A stretch of DNA of 14,237 nucleotides from Chloroflexota bacterium (GCA_005880525.1 VBFW01000141.1:1-14237), one strand, 5' to 3'; shown: positions 1 through 8,008, numbered from the stretch's first letter. The notes: generated from the letters alone by a model not told the origin. Numbers and translations are program-made.

Positions 1-138
1 GAGCTCCTTGAACCAGAGTTCGTAAACCTGATGAACGATGATGAAGAGCATCTCGTCGTGCTCCTCGGAGCGCGGCTGCTGCGCGGACAGCACCTGGTCG
101 AGGGCGAGATAAGACACGTACGTCTGTGCCTTTGACAC
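1..138 (-). CDS. kynA: Tryptophan 2,3-dioxygenase, N-terminal fragment (cut by window edge)
   Basis: The minus strand from 138 encodes 46 residues running off the left edge. They match the start of tryptophan 2,3-dioxygenase, the heme enzyme that opens the indole ring of L-tryptophan to N-formylkynurenine in the kynurenine pathway. Recognisable pieces are the YxxYLxLDxxLSAQ segment (residues 7-20), then HDEMLFII (27-34) and HQVYELWFKEL (36-46). Phe32 and His36 have the F-x3-H spacing of the distal heme-pocket Phe and His in characterised enzymes (F51/H55 in the Xanthomonas protein). The start is GTG at 138; no clear Shine-Dalgarno precedes it and no ATG lies upstream in frame before a stop at 192-190. 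The gap from the preceding ATPase gene is 90 bases with no convincing terminator hairpin, so read-through from the pilus operon cannot be excluded. The rest of the gene is outside the window. Confidence 0.88.
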   Translation of the reverse strand, partial: MSKAQTYVSYLALDQVLSAQQPRSEEHDEMLFIIVHQVYELWFKEL

Positions 139-228
139 GCCCAGAGGGTAACTCAGGGCAATGAGTGTCGCCAGTCGCCGGGCGGTCGATCAGTCAAGCG
201 GGAAAGTCCAGCAATCCTAAGAGGGCTG

Positions 229-1350
229 TCAGTGATCGTTGTGAGCTGGGAAGATCCGAGCCAACTCCGGAGGCATGTCGAGCCCGAGGTCCGTGAGGCG
301 ATCAAGCAGTCGGGGTCGCAGGGTGGCCGCCCCGAACCCGCCCAAGACTCGGCCCTCAGGGTCGAGACCCGTGCGGGTGAATTTGAAGATGTCCTGCATG
401 CTGATCACGTCCTCGTCCATGCCCGTGATCTCGCTGATCTGGACCACCTTGCGTGAGCCGTCTCGCATGCGCTCGAGATGGATGACGACGTTGAACGCGC
501 TGGCTATCTGAGCCCGAATCGATTTCGGCACGAAGTCGTAGCCGGACATCATCACGAGGGTTTCGATGCGGGCAAGGGCATCGCGCGCTCGGTTGGCGTG
601 GATCGTCGTCATGGAACCGTCATGCCCCGTGTTCATCGCCTGCAGCATGTCGAGGGCTTCGGCGCCCCTGACCTCGCCGACGATCAGACGGTCCGGCCGC
701 ATACGGAGCGACGAGATGACGAGATCGCGGAGCGTTATCTCAGGCGTCCCATCGCCGCCAATCGGGTGGGACTCCAGCCTCGCGATGTGTCGCTGTCGAA
801 GCTGGAGCTCGGCGGCGTCCTCGATGGTGACGATTCGCTCGTCGCCAGGTATGTACCCCGAGAGCACGTTAAGAAGCGTGGTCTTGCCGCTGCTCGTCCC
901 CCCACTCACTAAAACGTTCGCCCTCGCCATCACGCAGGCCTTCAGGAACCCGAACGCACTCTCGCTGCAGCTGCCGAGGCGAATCAGGTCCTGCATGTCC
1001 AAAGGTCCGCGCTGGAACTTGCGGATGTTCAGCAGCGGTCCGTCGATTGCCACCGGCGGAATCGCGGCGTGCACACGAGAGCCGTCAGGCAGCCGCGCGT
1101 CGCAGATGGGGCTTTGAGCATCGATCCGCCGACCTACTGATTCGGCAATGTACTCGATGAGGCTCAACGCTTCCTCGTGACTACTGAACGTGATCGGTGT
1201 CAGGAGGAGCCGGCCCTGCACCTCCGCGTAGACATCGCGGCCGGCCACGACCATGACCTCTGTGACGTTGGGGTCAGCGATCAGCGGCGCGAGTGGTCCC
1301 ATTCGAGCCAGGTACTCGGGCTCAATCAGATTCACAATGGGCAAGCTCAT
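229..1350 (-). CDS. Second TadA/CpaF-family secretion ATPase, short form (373 aa)
   Basis: This is a type II/IV secretion ATPase of the TadA/CpaF family, a cytoplasmic hexameric motor. The Walker A motif GGTSSGKTT lies at residues 150-158 (Lys156), the acidic IEDAAEL box near 176-182, Walker B RLIVGE at 221-226 and the His box TTIHAN at 248-253, so it looks catalytically intact. Compared with the full-length paralogue at 6542-8008 it lacks about 115 N-terminal residues: RMGPLAPL at 16-23 aligns with GLGPLQPL at 130-137 of the longer protein. The ATG at 1350 has an AGGAG five bases upstream and starts 16 bases after the tadG stop. It is the last gene of the operon. A second motor in one Tad locus may give a separate retraction or alternative assembly step; this is inference. 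It is about 20% shorter than usual CpaF proteins, but no frameshift is visible. Confidence 0.93.
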   Translation of the reverse strand: MSLPIVNLIEPEYLARMGPLAPLIADPNVTEVMVVAGRDVYAEVQGRLLLTPITFSSHEEALSLIEYIAESVGRRIDAQSPICDARLPDGSRVHAAIPPVAIDGPLLNIRKFQRGPLDMQDLIRLGSCSESAFGFLKACVMARANVLVSGGTSSGKTTLLNVLSGYIPGDERIVTIEDAAELQLRQRHIARLESHPIGGDGTPEITLRDLVISSLRMRPDRLIVGEVRGAEALDMLQAMNTGHDGSMTTIHANRARDALARIETLVMMSGYDFVPKSIRAQIASAFNVVIHLERMRDGSRKVVQISEITGMDEDVISMQDIFKFTRTGLDPEGRVLGGFGAATLRPRLLDRLTDLGLDMPPELARIFPAHNDH

Positions 1351-1366
1351 CGACGCTCCTGGTCCA
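1351..1366 (-). promoter_or_regulatory. Ribosome binding site for the second TadA/CpaF gene
   Basis: On the minus strand AGGAG (plus positions 1356-1360) lies five bases before the ATG at 1350. It is one of the clearest Shine-Dalgarno sites in the operon, and this junction is the only clearly spaced one (16 bases), so this gene may be translated independently of tadG. Confidence 0.6.
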
Positions 1367-3529
1367 TCATTGGGTTAGGGTCACCGAAGGCGGCCATGTC
1401 CGCAATGTCGGATCAGCCAAGATCGACACGCCACCGTTGCCTTTGACGCTGGCCGTCCAGGCGATGACGCCGCCCGCGATTGTGGCCAGGTAGCTGCTGT
1501 TGCCAACGATGGTCACATTCGCTGCGGGTACGTAGAAGATGCCGATCAGGCTCGTGATTCCCGATCCCGCCACGTTATTGCTGCAAGTGTTCGCAGGCGG
1601 CTGCTGCTCGGGTCCCGGCTCGTAGAGGAGGATCCGCTGATATTGATGTCCGCTGTATATGTAGATGTCGCCCCCTCCCTGGAGGTTCAAGCATGTTTGG
1701 ATGTTGCCACCACCTGGAATGAACCAGAGCACCGCACCCGGAGTCACGGGGGCCGGGCAGGCGACGCCAGTGCCGGTGGTTGGGTCCACACAATGGCCCT
1801 CGTTCGCCAGATCGCCGTGCGGCGGCACGGCGAGCTGAGGATTGGCGTTCGGTAGACCCCCCGCCACAGGCGGCGATTGGAAGTCGGGAGCGGGCGCACC
1901 CGGATTGTCGCGGGGGGCGCCGGGGTCCAGCGCCCAGCCGTTCAGGGTTCCACCGTTGATCGTGGTCGTGTAGCTGCCGTTGTTGGCGAACTGCGCCGCG
2001 TAACCGAAGGGACCCTGGCATGAGCCGCTCGGGGCGAGGTAAACGTTGAAGTCCTGCGCTCCGGGATCGGGCGGACTGCTGCTGACCGAAACCTTAAAGT
2101 TCTGGCTACTGCCAACCGACACGGTCTTACACATAGACGGCGCACTCTCGCGAAGGAAGCACGTCGTCGAAGCGGGACCTCCGCAACTCGACACACCGTA
2201 GGGGGACCACCGCACCGCAGTCAGCTCGACGGCCCAGGTTTGCGCGCTGATCGGCGGGTTGCTCGCGTCAGACCCAGTCGCCGTGAGCGCAAACGTGGTG
2301 GCGCAGTTGACCCCGTTGGAGTCCCAGAACTGAGGCAGCGCGCGCACCGTCAACCACGAACCGGCCGGAATGTTTGCCGCCGGTGCCTGCCTGCTGACCG
2401 AGATGGATGTGTCCCCGGCTGCGGCGTTCCTCGACACGCTGAATGTCTGGCCGCCGACGCTGACGGCCGAATTCTGGGCGATGGCTCCGGGCAGGGCAGC
2501 CACCGGGATGCCGGTGATGTTGGTCCCCGCGGCTAGGGCCGCAGTGGTCGTGGTGAGATTTGGTTGATTGGCCGCCGACAGCTTCGGCTCGTCCGGCGGT
2601 CGGAGCTCATTGCTTACGAAGCCGCCGTTCTGCGTGAACCCGGCAGACCATGTGTAAACGCCGCCGGACAGGAAATAGCAGCCGGCCCCGCCGCCAAGTC
2701 TCGGGTCAGAAGCGTAAGTTCCCGGCTGCTCCACGCTGCCGCTGGTCGAGGCCCAGCTCTGCGAGGCGGGATTGAGCGACGGTTGTGGATAGCCTGGGTC
2801 GAGCATGGTCCAACCGTTGGCCTGCGTGCCGGTCACGGTGAAGTTGGGCATTGGCGATGGCGGCATGGCTGGGCAGATGTCGATCGCATTGCCGTTTACG
2901 GTGCCTGACGCGACCCCGTTGTCGGTGATGCTGCCGTTCGACCATACGTCGCCTGTCACCATCGTGGTCGACGTGCCCGTGAAGGTGAGGGAGTTACCTC
3001 CGTTACCACCACAACCCGCCGGGCTGAGAGTTTGAATGGCGGCGCCGTTCGTACCCGACTTCCGGGCCACAGCCGTGGCCGTCGCCCCGACCCTGATGTT
3101 GGGCCCCGCTCCCAGCACCTGCATCATCGCCACCGGCATCGTGCCAACGGCCGTCACAGTAAAACTCACGCCCGCAATCGACTGGTTCGTCACGTTGATG
3201 GTCATGAGTTGATTGGAGGAGTCGCCACTGAAGGTGCAGGTCACAGCCATCGCACCCAGGCCGGCGCACGACGCCGCCCCATAGAGGAGCTCGTCAGCAG
3301 AGTAGGTGTCGACCGCGGTCTGCTCGGCCTGAGCGTAGTCGGTGGTGTTCATGTAGTTGTATGCGGCGGCGAGGGCCGCCGCGTCGACCGCGGCCTGGAG
3401 ATGCCTGCGGTCGAGATAAGCACGACCGCTGTCGATCGCAAGGCCGACCAGCCCGAACATCACGACGATCATCAAGGCGATAAGCACGATGGCCTGGCCG
3501 CGCTGGGATGCGCGCAAAGTGCGGTTCAT
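1367..3529 (-). CDS. tadG: TadG-like pilus-associated surface protein, 720 aa, Cys-rich with beta-helix-like C-terminus
   Basis: The N-terminus (RGQAIVLIALMIVVMFGLVGLA, about residues 10-31) is the single membrane anchor typical of TadG-related 'Tad' domain proteins, followed by the D-SGRAYLDRRHLQAAVDAAALAAA segment. The other roughly 690 residues should be outside the cell. No von Willebrand A MIDAS motif is visible, unlike many TadG proteins. Residues about 178-218 and 657-705 are Gly/Asn/Thr/Ser/Val rich (for example IFYVPAANVTIVGNSS) and look like short parallel beta-helix rungs. Fourteen cysteines occur, all on the exported side, an even number compatible with disulfides. The start is ATG at 3529, inside the stop of the upstream pseudopilin gene (TGATG); the reading frame is open further upstream, but that part overlaps the previous gene and lacks the family's N-terminal pattern. 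A tip, adhesin or cell-wall-anchoring role is inferred. Confidence 0.85.
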   Translation of the reverse strand: MNRTLRASQRGQAIVLIALMIVVMFGLVGLAIDSGRAYLDRRHLQAAVDAAALAAAYNYMNTTDYAQAEQTAVDTYSADELLYGAASCAGLGAMAVTCTFSGDSSNQLMTINVTNQSIAGVSFTVTAVGTMPVAMMQVLGAGPNIRVGATATAVARKSGTNGAAIQTLSPAGCGGNGGNSLTFTGTSTTMVTGDVWSNGSITDNGVASGTVNGNAIDICPAMPPSPMPNFTVTGTQANGWTMLDPGYPQPSLNPASQSWASTSGSVEQPGTYASDPRLGGGAGCYFLSGGVYTWSAGFTQNGGFVSNELRPPDEPKLSAANQPNLTTTTAALAAGTNITGIPVAALPGAIAQNSAVSVGGQTFSVSRNAAAGDTSISVSRQAPAANIPAGSWLTVRALPQFWDSNGVNCATTFALTATGSDASNPPISAQTWAVELTAVRWSPYGVSSCGGPASTTCFLRESAPSMCKTVSVGSSQNFKVSVSSSPPDPGAQDFNVYLAPSGSCQGPFGYAAQFANNGSYTTTINGGTLNGWALDPGAPRDNPGAPAPDFQSPPVAGGLPNANPQLAVPPHGDLANEGHCVDPTTGTGVACPAPVTPGAVLWFIPGGGNIQTCLNLQGGGDIYIYSGHQYQRILLYEPGPEQQPPANTCSNNVAGSGITSLIGIFYVPAANVTIVGNSSYLATIAGGVIAWTASVKGNGGVSILADPTLRTWPPSVTLTQ

Positions 3530-4086
3530 CAGTACTCCGTGCGATAGACCGCCGCAGCGCTGATGACGATGTTGTTGGCAAAGAACTGTTGAATCAGCGG
3601 CGTGATCGGGACGAAGTTGTAGATGATCGTCACCTGCAGGGGTGCGTGGTCGAAGGCAGGTTCGGTGGCACTGCACGAGCCTGTGCTCACCGCCCACATC
3701 TGGCCGCCCGGAGAATCGTCGAGAGTCGGTGACAACGCCTCCACCGTCGACGGCGGGTTCGGCTCGGTGATGAAAATCCAACCCTGACCCGCCGGCGGCC
3801 TTGCGGCCGTGATCGGCCCGTTGGGGCAGGGATTGGCCAGGCTGACGTCAACGGCGTGCCTTCGAACGGCCAATTCCACGTCGGCATTGGTGGGAAGCAG
3901 CGGCGAGGCCTTGATGGCCGCTCTCGCGCCTTCGTTGACCGCCTGGTTGAGGGTTACGTAGATGTATATGACGCGACCGAAGTCGACCACCGCGAAAAGG
4001 AGGACAAGCAGCAGCGGCGCGACGATCGCGAACTCGACCAACGACTGGCTGCGCTGCGACCGGCACCCCGCGGCGACCATGGTCAC
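3529..4086 (-). CDS. tadE: TadE-like minor pseudopilin (185 aa), second copy
   Basis: The N-terminus carries the pseudopilin signature: a short positive leader, then SQSLVEF (13-19) and a hydrophobic helix to about residue 40, followed by the TadE hallmark NEGARAA (51-57). Glu18 is at +5 relative to a cut before Gln14, as needed for type IV prepilin processing, but the -1 residue is Ser13 rather than the usual Gly. Two exported cysteines (87 and 138) could pair. I chose GTG at 4086 because GGAGG sits eight bases upstream and the codon follows the previous gene's TAG after one base; ATG at 4080 is the alternative. The stop overlaps the tadG ATG as TGATG. The family works as a minor subunit or assembly factor of Flp pili. 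It could equally be labelled TadF; these short proteins are hard to separate. Confidence 0.86.
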   Translation of the reverse strand: MTMVAAGCRSQRSQSLVEFAIVAPLLLVLLFAVVDFGRVIYIYVTLNQAVNEGARAAIKASPLLPTNADVELAVRRHAVDVSLANPCPNGPITAARPPAGQGWIFITEPNPPSTVEALSPTLDDSPGGQMWAVSTGSCSATEPAFDHAPLQVTIIYNFVPITPLIQQFFANNIVISAAAVYRTEY

Positions 4087-4100
4087 GCTAGAAGCCTCCA
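4087..4100 (-). promoter_or_regulatory. Shine-Dalgarno that fixes the start of the second tadE-like gene
   Basis: On the minus strand GGAGG (plus 4095-4099) lies inside the last codons of the upstream tadE gene, eight bases before GTG 4086 and fourteen before ATG 4080. The spacing favours the GTG. The site overlaps the previous coding end, which is typical of coupled translation. Confidence 0.55.
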
Positions 4101-4645
4101 ATGACCATGTGGGTGTTCACCGCGACATGCACCGAGTTGCCCAGTACGCCGGACATGAACCCGGTTGCAAATCCGTACGACATCACGACGATGACGTTCA
4201 CGTCGGCACCCTTGTAGCTGTTGTCGGTTGGGGCGGCCGAGAGATCAAGGCCAGGCGTGTCCGCATAGCAGATGTAGAGCAGCGGCTGATTAGGAGCTCC
4301 CGCGGTGTAGGCGTCATCCGTGTATGGCGGATTGAACTGACTGTTGGCATCGCTCGTGGCTGGGCATGTCGTCCCAGGATTCTGGAGCGCTGACGCGGGC
4401 AATCCCGAGTTCGTCAGGACTCCGTCGACCGCAGCTTTGATCGCGCTGTCGTAGAGGTAGGGATTGGCCCCTGAGGTCACGTCGAACCAGCTGGCCTGCC
4501 GCGCTCCTTCCCGGGTTGCCCCCGTCAGGCCCACGCCGAAATAGAAGACGCGCCCAAGGTCTGTCAGACCAAGCGCAAGTAGGAGCAACACCACCGCGGC
4601 GAGTCCGAACTCCACCGACGACTGGCCGCGCTGGAGTCTTCCCAT
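4088..4645 (-). CDS. tadE: TadE-like minor pseudopilin (185 aa), first copy
   Basis: A short leader MGRLQRG is followed by QSSVEF and a hydrophobic helix to about residue 36. This is a canonical prepilin-peptidase site: Gly7 at -1 and Glu12 at +5. The TREGARQ segment (44-50) is the conserved stretch just after the helix in TadE/TadG-like proteins. The exported part contains two cysteines (94 and 126) that could form a disulfide. The start ATG at 4645 overlaps the tadC stop as TGATG; the stop TAG is one base from the next gene's GTG. TadE proteins are processed by TadV/CpaA and are required for Flp pilus assembly in systems studied. The peptidase gene is not in this window. It has exactly the same length as its downstream neighbour, suggesting an old duplication, though similarity past the helix is low by eye. 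Confidence 0.88.
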   Translation of the reverse strand: MGRLQRGQSSVEFGLAAVVLLLLALGLTDLGRVFYFGVGLTGATREGARQASWFDVTSGANPYLYDSAIKAAVDGVLTNSGLPASALQNPGTTCPATSDANSQFNPPYTDDAYTAGAPNQPLLYICYADTPGLDLSAAPTDNSYKGADVNVIVVMSYGFATGFMSGVLGNSVHVAVNTHMVIGGF

Positions 4646-5580
4646 CAGGGGATGACCCCGCTGTGCATGATCAAGATCAGGGCAGGTCCGAGCAGGATCA
4701 CCCAGAGAGTCGGGAAGATGCAGCCGACCATGGGGATGAGCATCTTCAGCGATGCACGCGCCCCCTGCTCCTGAGCCTGCAACAACCGCTTGTCTCGAAT
4801 CTCATCCGACTGGATGCGCAGCACCTTGACGACGCCCGAACCGAGCTGCTCCGACTGGATCACGGCCTGCACGAAGTTGTTGAGCTCGTCGACGCCGGAG
4901 CGCTGGGCCATATCGTTGAGCGCCTCGAGGCGTGGCCGGCCGATCCTGATCTCCTGCAAGACCCGTCCAAGCTCTTCGGCCAGCGCGTGGTCGTACTTCT
5001 CGGCAACTCTTCCCATTGCGGCTTCGAAAGTCAAGCCCGCCTCGACGCAGACGACCAGCACGTCGATGGTGTCAGGCAGCACGAACTTGATCTCGTTCTT
5101 GCGGCCATTCACCTTTCGGCGCAGCCACAGCGTCGGAACGTAATGCCCGAGGCCGGCGCCGACCGCGGCCCCCAGTGCGATCAGTGCCGGCGACCTGGTA
5201 AGTGCGCCGAGCCCGATGCCGACGCAGCAGAGAATGCCAGTGGCGATATACCTGATTGCGACGAAGTCGCCCGCTGTGATGCCGTTGGGTCGGCCCGCCA
5301 GCTGAAGGTCGAGGTGAATTCGCTGCCGGGCCTTCTCCGGCATCGTCTGCTCGAGCAAGCGGCCGATGCGCTGCATCGCAGGTCGGATCACCCGCTCCCC
5401 AAACGGCGCCGCCAGCTCCATTTCGGCTAGCGACACGGGCAGGCCCGTCTCATATACGCGGAGGCGTCCTTCCACTACATCGGCGTTGCTTGGCGGCGCC
5501 GGGTTGAGGCTCCAGATGGCGACAAAGGCGCCTAAGGCCGCGACCATACCGAGGGCGATTGACAAGTAGAGGAGGGCCAT
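4645..5580 (-). CDS. tadC: TadC-like inner-membrane platform protein (type II secretion F domain)
   Basis: This 311-residue integral membrane protein has an N-terminal helix (about 4-24), a helix pair near 107-150, a cytoplasmic type II secretion F domain (about 165-290) and a C-terminal helix near 285-305. The LPDTIDVLVVCVEAGLTFEAAM segment (168-189) is the usual start of the TadC F domain; QSEQLGSGVVKVLRIQSDEIR (242-262) is its conserved second half. With TadB it forms the platform turned by the TadA/CpaF ATPase. The start ATG at 5580 comes three bases after the tadB stop; the stop overlaps tadE (TGATG). Length and order (tadB-tadC-tadE) are normal for Tad loci. Confidence 0.92.
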   Translation of the reverse strand: MALLYLSIALGMVAALGAFVAIWSLNPAPPSNADVVEGRLRVYETGLPVSLAEMELAAPFGERVIRPAMQRIGRLLEQTMPEKARQRIHLDLQLAGRPNGITAGDFVAIRYIATGILCCVGIGLGALTRSPALIALGAAVGAGLGHYVPTLWLRRKVNGRKNEIKFVLPDTIDVLVVCVEAGLTFEAAMGRVAEKYDHALAEELGRVLQEIRIGRPRLEALNDMAQRSGVDELNNFVQAVIQSEQLGSGVVKVLRIQSDEIRDKRLLQAQEQGARASLKMLIPMVGCIFPTLWVILLGPALILIMHSGVIP

Positions 5581-5583
5581 CGG

Positions 5584-6540
5584 CTAAACCCGGAAGTTGA
5601 CGATGCGCCGGATGAAGAAGTTCCCAGCCATGATCGAGAGCCCGGCGAGCAACAGCAGCCCGATGCCCAACCGATCCTGGAACATCGCCCGAAAGTAGGT
5701 GGGCGTGATGAAGTAGAGGATGACCGCGACGATCACGGGTAGGAGCGTGATCACCCAGCCCGAGGCTCGCGCCTGCGCAGTCATGGCCGAGATCTGACCC
5801 TTCACCTGAACGCGCTGCCGGATGGTGTGCGAGATGTTCTCCAGGATCCGCGCGAGGTTGCCGCCAACCGAGGCCTGGATGCCGATGGCCGTGACGATCA
5901 GGTCGAGGTCCTCGCTCCCCGTGCGCCTCACCATGGCGGCGAGGGCCCGCTCAGTTGCGCTGCCGATGTTCATCTCGCGGATCACGCGCGAAAGCTCGTC
6001 GGCGACCGGCGCGGCCGTGTTGCGGGCTACCGTATCGAGTGCCTGCGGCAGTGAAAGGCCGGCCTTCAGCGCGTTGGAAAGCAGGCTCAACGTGTCCGGC
6101 AGCTGCCTGTTCAGCAACCTCAAGCGCTGCCGCTGGCGATACCTCACGTAGCGCATGGGCACCAGGTAGCCGACCACGCCGGCGACGACGAACTGGGGAC
6201 CGAACCCGAAACGAAGCAAGGAGATCACCGCCCAGGCGATGAGGAACGCGACCTGGATCATCACGAACTCCGACGGCCGCAGCTTCAGGTTTGCGCGTAT
6301 CAGGTGCTCGCCGAGGGTCAGCCCACCGTTGAGTCGCCGCCGCTGGCTCGACCGGTCCGCCAGGGCCTCGAACGGCCGATTGACGCGCTCGCGCAGGGTT
6401 TGCGATCGACGATTGCTCGGGCCGGGAAGCAGGATCTCGGCGCCGTCCGCGGACTGGGCCCGGCTTGGCAGCGCCAGCGCAAATGACGCCACGAGAACGC
6501 CAATCGCTGCCAACGCAGACATCAGGATGATCCCCGGCAC
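5584..6540 (-). CDS. tadB: TadB-like inner-membrane platform protein (type II secretion F domain)
   Basis: The 318-residue product has an N-terminal membrane segment (about 5-25), two helices near 93-130, an F domain (about 146-270) beginning LPDTLSLLSNALKAGLSLPQAL, and two C-terminal helices (262-280 and 290-310). QASVGGNLARILENISHTIR (222-241) is the typical TadB/T2SF core. TadB pairs with TadC as the rotor platform for pilin extraction from the membrane. I chose GTG at 6540, one base after the cpaF stop (TGAAGTG); ATG at 6522 is a second option and would remove six residues. The reading frame stays open further upstream into cpaF, but that part does not resemble TadB. Confidence 0.9.
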   Translation of the reverse strand: MPGIILMSALAAIGVLVASFALALPSRAQSADGAEILLPGPSNRRSQTLRERVNRPFEALADRSSQRRRLNGGLTLGEHLIRANLKLRPSEFVMIQVAFLIAWAVISLLRFGFGPQFVVAGVVGYLVPMRYVRYRQRQRLRLLNRQLPDTLSLLSNALKAGLSLPQALDTVARNTAAPVADELSRVIREMNIGSATERALAAMVRRTGSEDLDLIVTAIGIQASVGGNLARILENISHTIRQRVQVKGQISAMTAQARASGWVITLLPVIVAVILYFITPTYFRAMFQDRLGIGLLLLAGLSIMAGNFFIRRIVNFRV

Positions 6541-6541
6541 T

Positions 6542-8008
6542 TCAGGAACGACCGCCCGCCGGGGCGTCCGCCTCGAAGATCGACGGCGAAAGGAATTCGG
6601 CCCGCTCCGCGAAGTGATCCATGTGTATCGACAGGTTGCCCAGGGCGGCGTGGAAGCCGACGGCGTTGCCGTCATCGTCGACCCCAAGCTGGCGATACTG
6701 GAACAGCTCCTGCGTCTGCGTCTCGCCGTTGCCCATACCGGTGACCTCGCAGATGCTCACGATCTTGCGCGCTCCTCCTCGCACCCTCTGGGCTTGAACG
6801 ATCACGTCCACCGCCGAAGCGATCTGCTTTTGGATTGCGCGCGACGGTAGGTCGGTTCCCGCCATCAGGACCATGGCTTCGAGCCGGCTGATCGCATCCT
6901 GCGGGCTGTTGGCATGCACCGTGCTCATCGATCCCTCGTGTCCGGTGTTCATCGCCTGCAGCATGTCCATGGCTTCGCCGCCCCGGCACTCACCGACAAG
7001 GATCCTGTCGGGTCGCATTCGCAACGAGTTGCGGACGAGGTCGCGAATTTCGATCGAGCCCTTTCCTTCCACGTTGGGCGGCCGGGCCTCGAGCCGGATG
7101 ACATGCTCCTGCCTGAGCTGGAGCTCGGCCGCGTCCTCGATGGTGACGATCCGCTCGTCCGCTGGGATGTAGCCCGACAGGACGTTGAGCAGCGTCGTCT
7201 TGCCTGACGACGTTCCGCCCGAAACCAGGATGCTCAGGCGGCTGCGAACGGCCGCCTCGAGGTAACGCATCATGTCGGTGCTTGCGGATCCCATTTCCAG
7301 CAGGTCGGACGGTTGGAGCTTGTCACGCGAGAACTTCCGGATCGTCATGCAGGGACCGTCGAGCGCAAGCGGTGGCAAGACGACGTTGACGCGAGAGCCG
7401 TCGCGGAGGCGGGCATCGCACATTGGCGAGCTCTCGTCGACGCGACGGCCGACGCTGCTTACGACCCGATCGATGACCTGGCGCAGCTGGGCGTCACTTT
7501 CGAACACGACGGGGCTGAGAACCACCCGGCCGCGTCGCTCGACAAATATCTGGTGCGCATGATTGATCATGACCTCGGAAATTGCGTGATCTTCAAGAAG
7601 CGGCTGGAGCGGTCCGAGCCCGAGCACCTCGTCGAGTAGGGCGTCGACCAGATGTCCGTAATCAAGCCGCGTGAGCACTATGGCGGCAGTCCGCATGTAC
7701 TCCTCGGTAAGGTTCGCGATGAGGGTGCGCACCCCTTCCCGATCGCTGATGTCGATTTCGTCTGCGTGTCTCTCCACCAGCAGGTCATGGATCGCCGCCT
7801 TCGCGCTTGCGAGCGTCGGCTGCGCACGGACTCCCCTCTGGTCGCGGTCGTCACTCGTTCTCGCGGAAGCTGAGACAGCAGCCGCGACAGGCGGCGCGGG
7901 AGCGACCTCGCTGCGCAAGCCGGAGATCACGCTGAGCCCTGGGTCCCCCTCGGTAACCTGCGCCGCGGCGGGGCGCTTCAGAGCCTCGAGGCGATCTTTG
8001 AGCGCCAT
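6542..8008 (-). CDS. cpaF: TadA/CpaF pilus assembly ATPase, full-length (488 aa)
   Basis: This is the main motor ATPase of the pilus. A variable, Ala-rich tail (1-60) precedes an N-terminal helical domain (about 65-130). Then come GLGPLQPLLED (130-140), Walker A GGTSSGKTT (264-272, Lys270), the acidic IEDAAEL box (290-296), Walker B RILVGE (335-340) and the His box STVHAN (362-367). All key residues are present. ATG at 8008 overlaps the HEAT gene stop (TGATG); the open frame extends upstream to 8239, but that part lies in the HEAT gene and is not conserved. TadB begins one base after the stop. The catalytic core is very similar to the shorter paralogue at 229-1350: in the Walker A to IEDAAEL stretch of about 41 residues I count two differences. 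Confidence 0.95.
   Translation of the reverse strand: MALKDRLEALKRPAAAQVTEGDPGLSVISGLRSEVAPAPPVAAAVSASARTSDDRDQRGVRAQPTLASAKAAIHDLLVERHADEIDISDREGVRTLIANLTEEYMRTAAIVLTRLDYGHLVDALLDEVLGLGPLQPLLEDHAISEVMINHAHQIFVERRGRVVLSPVVFESDAQLRQVIDRVVSSVGRRVDESSPMCDARLRDGSRVNVVLPPLALDGPCMTIRKFSRDKLQPSDLLEMGSASTDMMRYLEAAVRSRLSILVSGGTSSGKTTLLNVLSGYIPADERIVTIEDAAELQLRQEHVIRLEARPPNVEGKGSIEIRDLVRNSLRMRPDRILVGECRGGEAMDMLQAMNTGHEGSMSTVHANSPQDAISRLEAMVLMAGTDLPSRAIQKQIASAVDVIVQAQRVRGGARKIVSICEVTGMGNGETQTQELFQYRQLGVDDDGNAVGFHAALGNLSIHMDHFAERAEFLSPSIFEADAPAGGRS

Noticed and set aside
3530..3781. N-terminal extension of the TadG-like frame
   Set aside because: It overlaps the TadE-like gene; the family N-terminus with its membrane helix begins just after ATG 3529, which overlaps the upstream stop.
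4516..5430. Long plus-strand open frame opposite tadC/tadE
   Set aside because: It is antisense to clearly conserved membrane-protein genes, is His/Arg/Asp-rich and has no recognisable domain; high GC content produces such antisense frames.
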